DNA of 64,000 nt from positions 38,970 to 102,969 of the forward strand of contig CAWJEW010000001.1 of the NCBI GenBank assembly GCA_963842065.1, written 5' to 3'. Every line of letters begins with the position of its first letter. Positions within the stretch are counted from its first letter, which is position 1. Positions 53,384-61,910 of this stretch are shown piece by piece. The notes under the pieces were generated by a model. The model had not been told where the DNA came from. It saw only the letters and a list, made by a program, of their open reading frames with translations, and ran no database searches. This DNA comes from CAITWD01 sp963842065 (GTDB lineage Bacteria > Actinomycetota > Thermoleophilia > Miltoncostaeales > Miltoncostaeaceae). A program made the position numbers and the translations under genes.

Positions 53384-54547
53384 ATGCGTCGACGGATGAT
53401 GTTTTCGGCGACTGCACTGGTGTCGTTGCCAGTGGCAGTTACGTTGCTTGCGACGGCGAGCGGTGGCGCCGCGGCAATGCGCCCGCATTGGGGTCACGGC
53501 ACGGAATACATCTCACGCGTGTTTGCGTCTGGGGCCGGCTTGACCCACTCCACCCCCGGAGGCTCCGAGGCGCTGTCGAACCCCGACGACATTACGGCGC
53601 TCGGATCCCGCGTCTTCGTCGCATTCCAGAATGGCGTGGGGCCTCAGGGCGAGGCGAGCACGTCTGGGAATCTCGACAGCACGGTCGTCGAATTCAACTC
53701 CCGCGGCACGGCTATCCGCCAGTGGGACATTCTTGGCAAGTGCGACGGGCTGACGGCCGACCCCAGAACCGGACGGCTGATCGCGACGGTCAATGAGGAC
53801 GCCAACTCCAGCCTTTACGTTCTGAAGCCATCCAAGGCCGCGACGCCGGTGCACTATTCGTACAACGAGGCGTTGCCAAGCAACGGTGGCACTGACGCCA
53901 TCTCCTTCTATCACGGGATGATTCTCGTGAGCGCGTCGGCGCCCGGGACGACGGGGGCAGCGGCGCCGCAGGCGACGTACCCGGCGGTCTATCGGGTTTC
54001 GCTGAACGCGGCGACGCACATCGCCACGGTCGCGCCGCTCTTCTTCGATGAGGCCCCGGCCAGGCTGGCGAACACCAACAGCCCAGAATTCGGGTCCACC
54101 GTGCAGTTGGCGCTCACCGACCCGGACTCCAACGAGGTCGTCCCGAGCTTCGCCTCGCGGTTCAGCGGCGAGTTCATGCTCACCAGTCAGGGCGACCAGC
54201 AACAGATCTTTGTCCGTCGCGCCGGCACTGTGCATCAGTCGCTGTCGGTGTTGAACCTGTCGACGTCCGTGGATGATACGGCGTGGCCGTCGAGCCGTTC
54301 GGGCGCGCTGTACATCACCGACAACGGAGCCAACACGATCTACGCGGTCACGGGGCGATTCCGCAAAGGCCAGACATTCGTCGCTGCGACCCCGTGCGAT
54401 TCGAACAGTGCACCGAGCACCTGCCCGGCGCCCGGATACCCGAGCAACTACCTCGGGACGCTGAATCCGAACACCGGCCAGATCACGCCCGTGGCGCTGA
54501 CGGGGCCGGCAGTCGCCGCACAGGGCATGTTGTTCTTGCCGCGTTAG
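53384..54547 (+). CDS. Secreted beta-propeller-like protein
   Basis: A 387-residue exported protein. The first 31 residues are a Sec-type signal (MRRRMMFSATALVSLPVAVTLLATASGGAAA). The mature chain has repeated strands resembling YncE/NHL-type propellers: NPDDITALGSRVFVAFQNGVG, STVVEFNSRGTAIRQWDILGKCDGLTADPRTGRLIATVNED, SGALYITDNGANTIYAVTG. Two cysteines near the end (PCDSNSAPSTC) may form a disulfide. Ligand or enzyme role unknown. AGAGGGAGAGG precedes the ATG and a strong terminator follows. Confidence 0.7.
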   Translation: MRRRMMFSATALVSLPVAVTLLATASGGAAAMRPHWGHGTEYISRVFASGAGLTHSTPGGSEALSNPDDITALGSRVFVAFQNGVGPQGEASTSGNLDSTVVEFNSRGTAIRQWDILGKCDGLTADPRTGRLIATVNEDANSSLYVLKPSKAATPVHYSYNEALPSNGGTDAISFYHGMILVSASAPGTTGAAAPQATYPAVYRVSLNAATHIATVAPLFFDEAPARLANTNSPEFGSTVQLALTDPDSNEVVPSFASRFSGEFMLTSQGDQQQIFVRRAGTVHQSLSVLNLSTSVDDTAWPSSRSGALYITDNGANTIYAVTGRFRKGQTFVAATPCDSNSAPSTCPAPGYPSNYLGTLNPNTGQITPVALTGPAVAAQGMLFLPR

Positions 54548-54565
54548 CCAGGCGCGACACCCGCT

Positions 54566-54598
54566 GAGAACGGCTGCGGCCGCGCCGCAGCCGTTCTC
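54566..54598 (+). terminator. Intrinsic-type terminator with 15-base stem
   Basis: A 15-base perfect stem starting GAGAACGGCTGCGGC around CGC, 18 bases after the secreted-protein stop. Confidence 0.8.
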
Positions 54599-54628
54599 GC
54601 CTCGCTCTGCTAGTTTCCGGGCTCGATT

Positions 54629-54701
54629 GCGGGTGTAGCTCAGTTGGTAGAGCGTCGGCTTCCCAAGCCGAAGGTCGCGAGTTCGAGCCTCGTCGCCCGC
54701 T
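54629..54701 (+). tRNA. tRNA-Gly (anticodon CCC)
   Basis: A 73-base cloverleaf reading GGG codons. Acceptor stem GCGGGTG pairs with CGCCCGC (one G-T pair), D arm GCTCAGTTGGTAGAGC, anticodon stem TCGGC/GCCGA around TTCCCAA, T arm GCGAG-TTCGAGC-CTCGT. No CCA is encoded. Its 3' side opens the accessory region and it is a plausible attachment site. Confidence 0.93.
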
Positions 54702-54707
54702 TGCTGG

Positions 54708-54731
54708 AAAGCCCTGCGGCGACGGGGCTTT
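54708..54731 (+). terminator. Terminator after tRNA-Gly
   Basis: AAAGCCC with GGGCTTT around a 10-base loop, ending in TTTT; a classical intrinsic shape. Confidence 0.7.
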
Positions 54732-54785
54732 TCCTGCGTCTGGGCCAGCAATGCCAGCGCGCGGAAATCGGTCTGAATCGGTCTT

Positions 54786-54830
54786 AGACGGTGCGGGGAC
54801 CGTCTCATACGGTGCGGGAGACGGTGCGGG
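54786..54830 (+). repeat. Three copies of ACGGTGCGGG downstream of tRNA-Gly
   Basis: ACGGTGCGGG occurs at 54788, 54809 and 54821. The first also forms a hairpin AGACGGT/ACCGTCT (54786-54805). Short repeats near a tRNA 3' end may be recombinase arm-type sites; no gene is seen between 54732 and 55028. Confidence 0.35.
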
Positions 54831-55028
54831 GCAACCCAGTGACCAGCCCGGCCGTCATGCGTCACCGCGTCCTTACGACCATGGATCGCCATCTGCACGC
54901 GCGACGTGAAAAATGTGAGACGCTCAGCTCAAGAGACGCGACAGGTCAAGGATGGCGATGGCCGCTGCGGCATGCATGTGCGTACGCGTGCGGTGAGGCG
55001 TTGCCACCAAGGAGTTGCCGGAGGCGAC

Positions 55029-55397
55029 GTGCAGCCACACATTGACGGCACACGGTTCGGCTCGATCTCGATCGACGGCGCGCGCTTCGAGCACGACGTC
55101 ATCATCGGGCCCGACGGGAAGGTCAGCAAGCGCAAGAAGAAGCTCTCCAAGCGTGTCTACGGCAGCTCGCACACGATCTCGCTGGCGGAAGCCGAGTACG
55201 TCTACGACCATGCGGACGCGGCGACGCTGTTGATCATCGGCAGCGGCCAGAACGGCATGGTCCACCTCTCCGACGAGGCTGCTCGCTACCTCGCCGACCA
55301 GGGCTGCCGTACATCACTCGCACCGACACCTCAGGCGCTCGAACAGTGGAACCGCGCGGCCGGGAAGGTCGCTGGGCTCTTTCACGTCACCTGCTGA
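55029..55397 (+). CDS. Mth938-like domain protein
   Basis: A 122-residue protein of the Mth938/NDUFAF3-like fold. Pattern: FGSISIDGARFEHDVIIGPDGKVSKRKKKLSKRVYG, LLIIGSGQNGMVHLSDEAARYLADQGC, TPQALEQWNRAAGKVAGLFHVTC. Function in bacteria is not established. The GTG at 55029 with GGAGG 5 bases upstream is chosen. It lies between the tRNA and a recombinase remnant; the remnant begins about 15 bases after its stop. Confidence 0.75.
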   Translation: MQPHIDGTRFGSISIDGARFEHDVIIGPDGKVSKRKKKLSKRVYGSSHTISLAEAEYVYDHADAATLLIIGSGQNGMVHLSDEAARYLADQGCRTSLAPTPQALEQWNRAAGKVAGLFHVTC

Positions 55398-55409
55398 TCG
55401 CACAGCAGC

Positions 55410-55553
55410 AGGAAAGACGGTGTGACGATCCAGGCGGTAATGGGCCACAGCGCGCTCGTCACCACCGGGCGCTACCTCCATGCGCGACTGGCCGCCGAGC
55501 AGGCGGCGGCGTTCACATCCGCGTTCGAAGTGGACATCCCTGGCCCTGCTGGA
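55410..55553 (+). pseudogene. Tyrosine recombinase (integrase), C-terminal fragment 1
   Basis: Only the last 45 or so residues of a phage-type integrase remain: DGVTIQAVMGHSALVTTGRYLHARLAAEQAAAFTSAF. This includes the GHS histidine region and the catalytic tyrosine context TTGRYLHAR. Everything upstream, including both catalytic arginine regions, is missing. It resembles the longer fragment at the other end of the region, suggesting related elements. Confidence 0.7.
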
Positions 55554-55674
55554 CGCCGTTCGGCAGCGCATTCCACCGCGACCGGCGCGCTTCGGGGTTG
55601 CCGCGCGGCGGGCGGCCTTCCTATGGTGGCGGCAGTTCCCGTTCACCAACCCCTGGCGCTGGCGAGGCCCCCGA

Positions 55675-56311
55675 TTGAACCGGACATGGGCAGTGATACT
55701 GTCGCTCTCGGGCCTGGTGGGCGCGGTCGTCGGCTTCTTCGGGTTCCTCGCGTCGGGCAACTCCCCCGACGCCAACGCCGCACCGGCGCAGGTCGTGAAG
55801 TGGTACGCCGACCACACCAACGGCCAGAACGCGTCCACGGTGCTGCTGGGGGTCGCGGGCTTCCTGCTTATCGTCTTCGGTGCGGTGCTCTACGTCGGGC
55901 TGCGTGATGACGGCGTTTCAGGGATCGCCTCGCTCGTCGGCTTCGCGGGCGCGATGCTCCTCGCGGTGGCCCTGGCGATCGGGGGCGGGGTGACCCTCAG
56001 CCTGACCGACTCGCCGACCGGGGTCAGCCCGATCACCGAGCAGGCGCTGAACGCCTTGAGCAACGACGTGTACACCCCCCTCTGGGCGATCGCGCTGGTC
56101 GCCTTCGGGGCGGGCTTCGGGACCGCGCTCATCGCCACACGCAGACTGCCGACATGGCTGGGGATCGTCGGGATCATCATTCGGGGTCGCCAACATCTCC
56201 GAACAGACGCCGATACCCATCCTGGCGTTCATGCTGTGGATCGCCGTCGTCAGCATCTGGCTCGCAGTGCGTGCCTGGCGCGCCCCGCAGCCGGCGGCCG
56301 CTGTGATGTGA
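55675..56311 (+). CDS. Membrane protein with about six helices (apparent frameshift)
   Basis: A small integral membrane protein, possibly DUF4386-like. Helices: RTWAVILSLSGLVGAVVGFFGFLASG, VLLGVAGFLLIVFGAVLYVGL, IASLVGFAGAMLLAVALAIGGGV, YTPLWAIALVAFGAGFGTALIA. Near 56178 one base breaks the frame inside IVGII; one frame later FGVANISEQTPIPILAFMLWIAVVSIWLAV continues to TGA at 56309. About 211 residues joined. The TTG at 55675 is the suggested start but upstream starts remain open. It lies after the recombinase remnant. Confidence 0.55.
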
Positions 56312-56490
56312 CGTCGAGCCGGCCGGGGGTTTGGCGCCACGCGCGCGATTTCGACCGGGCGCGCAGGCATGAGCCGGTGCCACTCGCGGACGCGATCGCC
56401 AAAGGCGCGCGCAGACGGTACCCGATTCCGGCCGACGCGCCCGAGAACATACTCATAGACGAGGCCTGCGCAAGTGCGCGTTTTCAGTGA

Positions 56491-56534
56491 CGCGCGCGGC
56501 AGGATTCGAACCTGCGACCTTTGGCTCCGGAGGG
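56491..56534 (-). tRNA. 3' fragment of tRNA-Arg(CCG), attachment-site scar
   Basis: The minus strand reads CTCCGGAGCC (anticodon loop with CCG), AAGGTC, T arm GCAGG-TTCGAAT-CCTGC and an acceptor-like GCGCGCG. There is no 5' half; a mismatch appears already in the 5' anticodon stem. Such partial tRNAs are left where an integrase joins element and tRNA gene. A 29-base piece (56506-56534) recurs at 56999. Confidence 0.7.
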
Positions 56535-56696
56535 CAACTTTGCAGGGCAGACGCGGGAAGTACCGGGAACACTGAAACGCTGATTAGCAGGGCTTTCGCG
56601 GGGTGCGAGTTCCCGCCAGGCCCCGCAGTGTCACAAGCTGGTGTGCCCGAGGTGTGTCCACGGGCCACCCAAGGCGAGCGCGGCGATCACCAACAA

Positions 56697-56732
56697 CGCC
56701 GGGTCGAACCCGCGACATTCAGCTTGGAAGGG
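56697..56732 (-). tRNA. Degenerate 3' fragment of tRNA-Gly(TCC)
   Basis: The minus strand reads CTTCCAA (anticodon TCC), stem GCTGA, variable ATGTC, then GCGGG-TTCGACC. The 3' T stem no longer pairs and no 5' half is present. It looks like another integration scar. Confidence 0.45.
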
Positions 56733-56983
56733 TAAATCCGGCGCATAACGGTGCGTACTGGCGCGACAGAGAATCTGTCAACGATGCGGCTCTCGGGAGT
56801 GCGCCCTTCGCGCCGTTACCCACCGTTGTGCAAAACGGCGCGACCACGGTGCGACCACGGGACGCCGAGCGACGGCGGTGCTCACGCGGGCGTTCGAGCC
56901 CTCGCTGGTGGGCCCTCGCTCAGCGACGACCACCGGGACGCTGGGGTCGGCATGATCTGCTCGCGGACGGCGGGAAGTGGGGA

Positions 56984-57027
56984 AGGAGCAGACAGGGCTC
57001 GAACCTGCGACCTTTGGCTCCGGAGGG
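56984..57027 (-). tRNA. Second 3' fragment of tRNA-Arg(CCG)
   Basis: The minus strand shares 29 consecutive bases with the fragment at 56506-56534 (from CTCCGGAG through TTCGA), then diverges to GCCCTGTCTGCTCC. The 5' half is absent. With the first copy it brackets about 490 bases in direct orientation, like attL and attR of a small or decayed element. Confidence 0.65.
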
Positions 57028-57063
57028 TCACATGGGCGGGAACCTGGGCACGTGGCCAGACGT

Positions 57064-57089
57064 GAAAACCGTCCCGTTATGCGGTTTTC
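57064..57089. terminator. Hairpin terminator at the end of the 57.1 kb minus-strand gene
   Basis: GAAAACCG pairs with CGGTTTTC around 10 bases, with T runs on either strand. It overlaps the last codons of the minus-strand gene. Confidence 0.55.
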
Positions 57090-57496
57090 GGCCCGGCCGG
57101 GACATGCGGATTGCCGCCATTTCCCAATCTGGTGTGCGCACAGTGTGCGACCAGCGCGAGGCGACGTTCCGGGTCCTCTTCGTCTTGAGCCTGCGCCATC
57201 GCACGCACGAAGGCGCCGAGCGCGCGTTTCACGACCTCTGGACCTACGAGATAGGCGGTCGCGACCGACGCCTGACCTTCCGGACCCCAGAACGAGGCAC
57301 CAGGGTCCGCCATTCCCCGAGTCGGGACCGCCCTCGACATGAAGGCCGCATATATGTCCTGCCGAACCTTGCGGTGTTCCTCGCGCCGCGCAGCCTTCGA
57401 GTTCCGGGACTGGACGTAGCCACCGACCGTCGCTCCTGCGACCCCGGAAGCGGCCGTGATGATCGCGACGGCGATGAGCGTGCCCGATGAACTCAT
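57077..57496 (-). CDS. Unrecognised protein with N-terminal membrane segment
   Basis: A 139-residue reading frame. Residues 5-28 are hydrophobic (GTLIAVAIITAASGVAGATVGGYV), followed by QSRNSKAARREEHRKVRQDIYAAFM, a charged helical stretch. The remainder is soluble and Ala-rich. Such small anchored proteins are frequent on actinobacterial mobile elements. No ribosome binding site is visible. I do not recognise the family. Divergent from the lipoprotein gene. Confidence 0.45.
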   Translation of the reverse strand: MSSSGTLIAVAIITAASGVAGATVGGYVQSRNSKAARREEHRKVRQDIYAAFMSRAVPTRGMADPGASFWGPEGQASVATAYLVGPEVVKRALGAFVRAMAQAQDEEDPERRLALVAHCAHTRLGNGGNPHVPAGPKTA

Positions 57497-57569
57497 TTCA
57501 GCGCGACGGTAGCCGCGGACCCGGACGGATAGTGGCGTTCCGGCCGCGACGGCCACGAGGGTCGCTCCT

Positions 57570-58271
57570 ATGAGGCCGCCGGCCAAGTGCCACGCGCTCG
57601 TATGCGTCGCCATCGCCACGCCCATCGGGCTCGCGACCGGGTGCGGCGGCGGCTCATCGACCGGCACAACGTCGGCCACCCGGACCTCGCAGGGCACAAG
57701 CACCGCGACCCCTCCGGCGACAGCCGCCCCGGCACTCACGCCGTTCTCGTCCCAGCTCCTCCTGACGGTTAATGACCTACCAACCGGCTGGGCTATCGAC
57801 AACAGCCAGGCCGGGTCCACCAATTCCAATAGCTGCTACTCCGACCGGCTGAAGAAGGTCCCGACGACATCGTACGCGGAGGCCTATTTTGCCTACGGCG
57901 GTAATTTCCCGGAGCTAATCGAGCAGGTCGGGACGTACTCGTCGTCGCCCCAGGCGTATGAGTCGATTACCTCGATCCTCACTAAGTGCACATCGTTCAC
58001 TGACACCATCACCAGCAAGGATCAGGTCACTGTGTTCACCGGGACGATGGGCGCGATGTCGTTCCCGAAGATCGGTACCCAGAGCAGTGCCGACTCGGCG
58101 ACGCTGACCACTGGGGGCGTAAGCGTGGCCCAGGATTTCGTGGTTGCCGAGCAGGGCGATGCACTTATCATCGTCGCACTCGGCGACCTGGGCTCGGTGA
58201 GCATTGGGCAGCTCGAATCCCTCAAGAGGCTCGCGATGACTAAGGTGACGGCCGTGCAAGCCAGGCAGTAG
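57570..58271 (+). CDS. Lipoprotein with sensor-domain-like mature part
   Basis: A 233-residue lipoprotein with lipobox GLATGC at residues 20-25 and a long Ser/Thr/Ala linker to about residue 55. The mature domain (LLTVNDLPTGWAIDNSQAGSTNSNSCY, YGGNFPELIEQVGTYSSSPQAYESITSILTKCTSFTD, VVAEQGDALIIVALGDLG) resembles PknH-type extracellular sensor domains, which are stabilised by disulfides; two cysteines are present. GAGGG lies upstream. Ligand unknown. Confidence 0.65.
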   Translation: MRPPAKCHALVCVAIATPIGLATGCGGGSSTGTTSATRTSQGTSTATPPATAAPALTPFSSQLLLTVNDLPTGWAIDNSQAGSTNSNSCYSDRLKKVPTTSYAEAYFAYGGNFPELIEQVGTYSSSPQAYESITSILTKCTSFTDTITSKDQVTVFTGTMGAMSFPKIGTQSSADSATLTTGGVSVAQDFVVAEQGDALIIVALGDLGSVSIGQLESLKRLAMTKVTAVQARQ

Positions 58272-58373
58272 GGCCTCGCATCACCGTACGATGTGACGCA
58301 CGGACAACAGGTCGAATCTGGTCGCGCGAAGCGGGCCGCGGAGCGCTCCGGCAGCTGGCGTACCATCGCAACA

Positions 58374-59854
58374 GTGCGACGGATCAGCCAGGAGGAGTGG
58401 GACCGGCGGGGCGCCGCCGTGGCCGTCGAGTGGGTGGGGCCCTTGACGAACGGCCGCGTGAAGGCGCCAGGCCGGTGCACGCGGTGCGGGTATGGCGACG
58501 ACGGCGAATGGGCAGTCAGCGGGGAGAGCGTCGCCGCTGGCACAGGTTGCCCTCGCTGCGCGGGTCTGATCCTCACGCAGGACGACCGGGACCGGCGCGG
58601 CGCTGCGGTCGATATCGAGTGGCTAGAGCCGGTGGCCAACGCTTCCACGAAGACCCTCGCTAGGTGCCTGACCTGCGGCCGGGAGTGGAAGGCGTCGCCA
58701 CATCATGTGCGTCGCGGCCAGCGGTGCGCGCGCAAGATCGTTACCCAGGATGAGTGGAACCGGCGCGCTGCGGCGGTCGGCATCGAGTGGCTGGAGCCAG
58801 TCACCCGAAACCGGATCAAGACTCCCGTCCGCTGCCTGACGTGCGGGTACGAGTGGTCCCCAGTGCCGTTCGGCGTAACGAGTGGTGAGGGCTGTCCGCC
58901 CTGCGCGGGAAACCTCCCGCTCGGTCAGGCGGAATGGGATCGGCGGGCCAGCGAGGTCGGCATCGAGTGGGTTGACCCAGTGGTGGCATCGGCAGCGCGT
59001 CGCGCGCTCGGTGCCCGACCTGCGGCCATGTCTGGGCGACTTGGCCGGGCAATGTCAGCAGGGGTCACGGCTGCCCCGCGTGCGCTGGCCAGATCCTCAC
59101 GCAGGAGGACTGGGACCGCCGCGCCGCTGCCGTTGGTGTCGAATGGGTCGGCAACGTGCCGAACAGCCACGACCTCACCCCGGCCCGCTGCCTGACCTGC
59201 GGCTACGAGTGGAAGGTCGTACCGGCGAGCATCTACGTCGGCACCGGCTGCCCGCGCTGCGCTGGGCGAACTGTGACCTGGGCTGAGTGGGACGCGCGCG
59301 CGGCTGCGGTTGGCATCGAGTGGCTTGGCGAGATCTCCAACAGCACCACGAAGGTCCCCGCGCGCTGTCTTGGGTGCGGATACGAGTGGCAGGTCGCGTC
59401 GGACAAGGTGCAGGGCGGCCAGGGATGCCCGCAATGCGCCGTCTACGGATTCGACCCGGCCGACCCATCGATCGTGTACCTGATCGCCATCCCGGACCAA
59501 GGGATCATGACGATCGGGGTCTTGAACGCCGGAGGCGACCGCATCGCCAAACACCGCAGTCGGGGATGGGAGCTGGTGCGCACCTGGGCGACCGACGACG
59601 GTCACCAAGCCCTTGACCTTGGGGCCGCCGTCCTGTCGTGGTGGCGCGATCAGGGCGCGACGTTCGCGACTCGCGATGAGGTCCCCGCTGGCGACGGCTT
59701 CACCGAGTCCGTCCACGTCGGCGTCGTGGACATCACGAGCACGATGGCCTACGTCGAGAGGCTGCGGGCCGCGCTGGCGGTCCAGGGTTCAATCACCCCT
59801 GGCCGGGCGCGGAATCGCCCAGATGGCCGGTGGTGGCCCGCAGTCGGCGCGTGA
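58374..59854 (+). CDS. Protein with six zinc-ribbon repeat units and a GIY-YIG-like C-terminus (apparent frameshift)
   Basis: Six units of about 57 residues, each WDRRAAAVGIEWL, a spacer, RCLTCGYEW, about 15 residues, GCPRCAG. Each gives one four-cysteine zinc site, related to the DUF4379-type probable zinc ribbon. Unit 2 has lost its second CxxC (RCARK). Near 58979 one missing base breaks unit 4; the next frame restores RCPTCGHVW and continues to the end. The C-terminal 120 residues (SIVYLIAIPDQG, MTIGV, RIAKH) resemble a GIY-YIG nuclease core. About 493 residues joined. GTG start with a TACCAT -10-like box 8 bases upstream suggests a leaderless mRNA. Confidence 0.65.
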
Positions 59855-59903
59855 GCGTTCCTGGTTCGATCCTCGCTTGCTCTTGGTCGCGCCGCCGGGT
59901 CGG

Positions 59904-60362
59904 TCACGACGTGCCGGTGCCACCGTTCATCCGTCCTGCCCGGACCTCGGCGGTGAGCAACTCCATCTGATGCCGAAGCTCGCGCATCTCGGTCTCAAGC
60001 GGATTAGCCGTCGCTACGGCCCGCTTGCTCCGGGCAGCTTCGATGAACGCGCTGGTGATGGCGGCGGTCGAGACGGTGATGAACCCGAGCCCGATGATCA
60101 TCACGAAGGCGGCGATGATGCGGCCGAGGGCCGAGGTGGGCACAACGTCGCCGTAGCCGACCGTGGTCGTGGTCTGGATCGCCCACCATAGGCCCAGCCC
60201 GATATTCGGGAAGCTGTGCGGGTCGGTGACGCGCATAAGCATCCCCGCGATGATCGTGACCGCCGCAAGGACGACCGCCGCGGCCGTCCACGCGACACGA
60301 AGCGGTCGAAGCGCGGCGCGCTCTTCCACCCGGTCAAGCCAGCCCTGCAATCCCGATGACAC
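59904..60362 (-). CDS. Two-helix potassium channel
   Basis: A 152-residue KcsA-type channel subunit: helix 1 VAWTAAAVVLAAVTIIAGMLM, pore region GLGLWWAIQTTTTVGYGDVVP with the TVGYGD selectivity filter, helix 2 IIAAFVMIIGLGFITVSTAAITSAFI, then a coiled-coil-like cytosolic tail (ETEMRELRHQMELLTAEVRAG). Tetramer expected. GTG start. Convergent with the zinc-ribbon gene and divergent from the FUSC-like gene. Confidence 0.88.
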   Translation of the reverse strand: MSSGLQGWLDRVEERAALRPLRVAWTAAAVVLAAVTIIAGMLMRVTDPHSFPNIGLGLWWAIQTTTTVGYGDVVPTSALGRIIAAFVMIIGLGFITVSTAAITSAFIEAARSKRAVATANPLETEMRELRHQMELLTAEVRAGRMNGGTGTS

Positions 60363-60718
60363 GATTCCCCCCCTTGCGGTTGTGATCCTGCCGGCCTCGG
60401 GCGCGGAGTGGCCTGGCCCACGCGCGTCCTGTGCTCAGCTGACACGATCCGGGCGGCGCAGGCAATCTCCGCAGAGCCCGGGCTCGGGTCACCGCGACCG
60501 CTCGGCGAGCGACGGCCGGGTCGGCGTCCCGCGCGGCCATCCGCGAACGGGGTGCCGCGGTCATGAAGGACGCCGAGTTCGGCCCTCCAGATCTTGCGCC
60601 GCTGACCACATCCGTGAGACTGTCGGCGCGCCCACGCATCGGTCAGTCGCTTAGCCGCGGTCCTCCGGGCGGCCCACAGCCCCACAACCCAGCCACAGGT
60701 TCGCCGAAGGGGCGGCTA
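60363..60718. other. Intergenic stretch between channel and FUSC-like genes
   Basis: Divergent promoter region of about 355 bases. Short frames on both strands have no recognisable content. No RNA or repeat was found. Confidence 0.4.
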
Positions 60719-61774
60719 ATGAACCGATTGGCAGCGGTGTTCAAGCTCAACCGCAAGGGGCTCAACGCCGCGCGCGGGCTTGAAGTCCTCGTGGTCATGC
60801 TGGTCCTGCTGGTCGTCCTTCTCGCGCTCGGCCAAGAGAAGTACGTCTTGAGCGTGCTGTTCGCGGTGCTGTTCGTGGGGCTGAGCGACCCCGGCGGTGA
60901 TTACGGCGACCGCCTCCGGGAAATGGCGCTCGTCGGCGTGATCGGCGCACTGCTGACCGCTCTGGGATTTGGTCTCGGGGCGCGGGGCTGGGGCTGGGTC
61001 GTGCTGGCGGTGTTCGTGGTGACCCTCCTGTCCGGCTTGGCGCTCAAGTACGGCATGCACAGGTTCGTCGCGGGACTGCTGCTCAACGTGTGGTTTCTGA
61101 TCGCCGTCGGCCTGCCTGCCAGCTACAAGCTCGACCACGTCACGACCAATGCGTGGGCACAGGCCCTCGCGTGGCTCATCGGTGCGGCGCTCTGGATCGC
61201 CTTTACCTTGCTGATGTGGTTGGCGCGCGGACGAGGGCCACACCCGTCCCATGTGCCTGAGATCCCAGGGAGTATCAAGCCCATTCCGCTGACCAAGCCG
61301 GTGATCCTGTTCGCAATCATCCGGGCGGTCGCGCTCTCGATCTCCATGGCGATTGCATTCGGCTTGCAGGTGCCCAATGCCTACTGGATGCCGATTGCCA
61401 CGCTGGTGGCGATGAAGCCCAGCCTGGAACAATCCGTGCTCGTTGCCGAACAGCGGCTCGCGGGCGCGATCATGGGTGCCGCGCTAGCGGCGCTCGTTCT
61501 GCTTACGATCACCAACAAACACGCCCTTGAGATCATCATCGTCATCCTTGCGGCGGTCGCAGCGTCCATTCGCACGGTCAACTACGCGCTCTATGCGGCG
61601 GCGATCGCCGGGCTCGTACTGATCGGCATGGACATACCGCACCCGTCCAACTTCGCCGCCGAAGGGCGCAGAGTGCTGTTCACGCTCGCAGGTGTCGGGA
61701 TCGGTGTCCTCGTTATGTTGCTGGCGAACATGCTCCAGAAACGGAGCGCACCCGCGGCGGCAGTGGCGACCTGA
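60719..61774 (+). CDS. FUSC/aromatic-acid-exporter-like membrane protein
   Basis: A 351-residue membrane protein with two blocks of membrane helices. The second block carries the FUSC-like pattern: RAVALSISMAIAFGLQVPNAYWMPIATLVAMKPSLEQSVLVAEQRLAGAIMGAALAALVL. FUSC proteins form efflux components for aromatic acids or fusaric acid; here the cytosolic domains are minimal. AAGGGGCGG lies before the ATG at 60719. Substrate unknown. Confidence 0.75.
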   Translation: MNRLAAVFKLNRKGLNAARGLEVLVVMLVLLVVLLALGQEKYVLSVLFAVLFVGLSDPGGDYGDRLREMALVGVIGALLTALGFGLGARGWGWVVLAVFVVTLLSGLALKYGMHRFVAGLLLNVWFLIAVGLPASYKLDHVTTNAWAQALAWLIGAALWIAFTLLMWLARGRGPHPSHVPEIPGSIKPIPLTKPVILFAIIRAVALSISMAIAFGLQVPNAYWMPIATLVAMKPSLEQSVLVAEQRLAGAIMGAALAALVLLTITNKHALEIIIVILAAVAASIRTVNYALYAAAIAGLVLIGMDIPHPSNFAAEGRRVLFTLAGVGIGVLVMLLANMLQKRSAPAAAVAT

Positions 61775-61910
61775 CGTAGCGGGCTGAAAGCTGATGCGAC
61801 GGTCATAACCAATAATGAGCAGGCCGGTGCCCACCCAGACGGCGCGCGAGGGGGTGTTCCGGTACCTCGGTCAGACAGCCCTAAACCGAGCACGGCCCTC
61901 CGCCGAAAGA

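Noticed and set aside
53513..54898. A 461-codon minus-strand frame across the secreted-protein gene and tRNA
   Set aside because: Antisense to a gene with signal peptide, ribosome binding site and terminator, and it reads through a tRNA.
56487..56735. Frame encoding AGFEPATFGSGG
   Set aside because: A well-known spurious translation across a tRNA 3' end; the tRNA fragment explains it.
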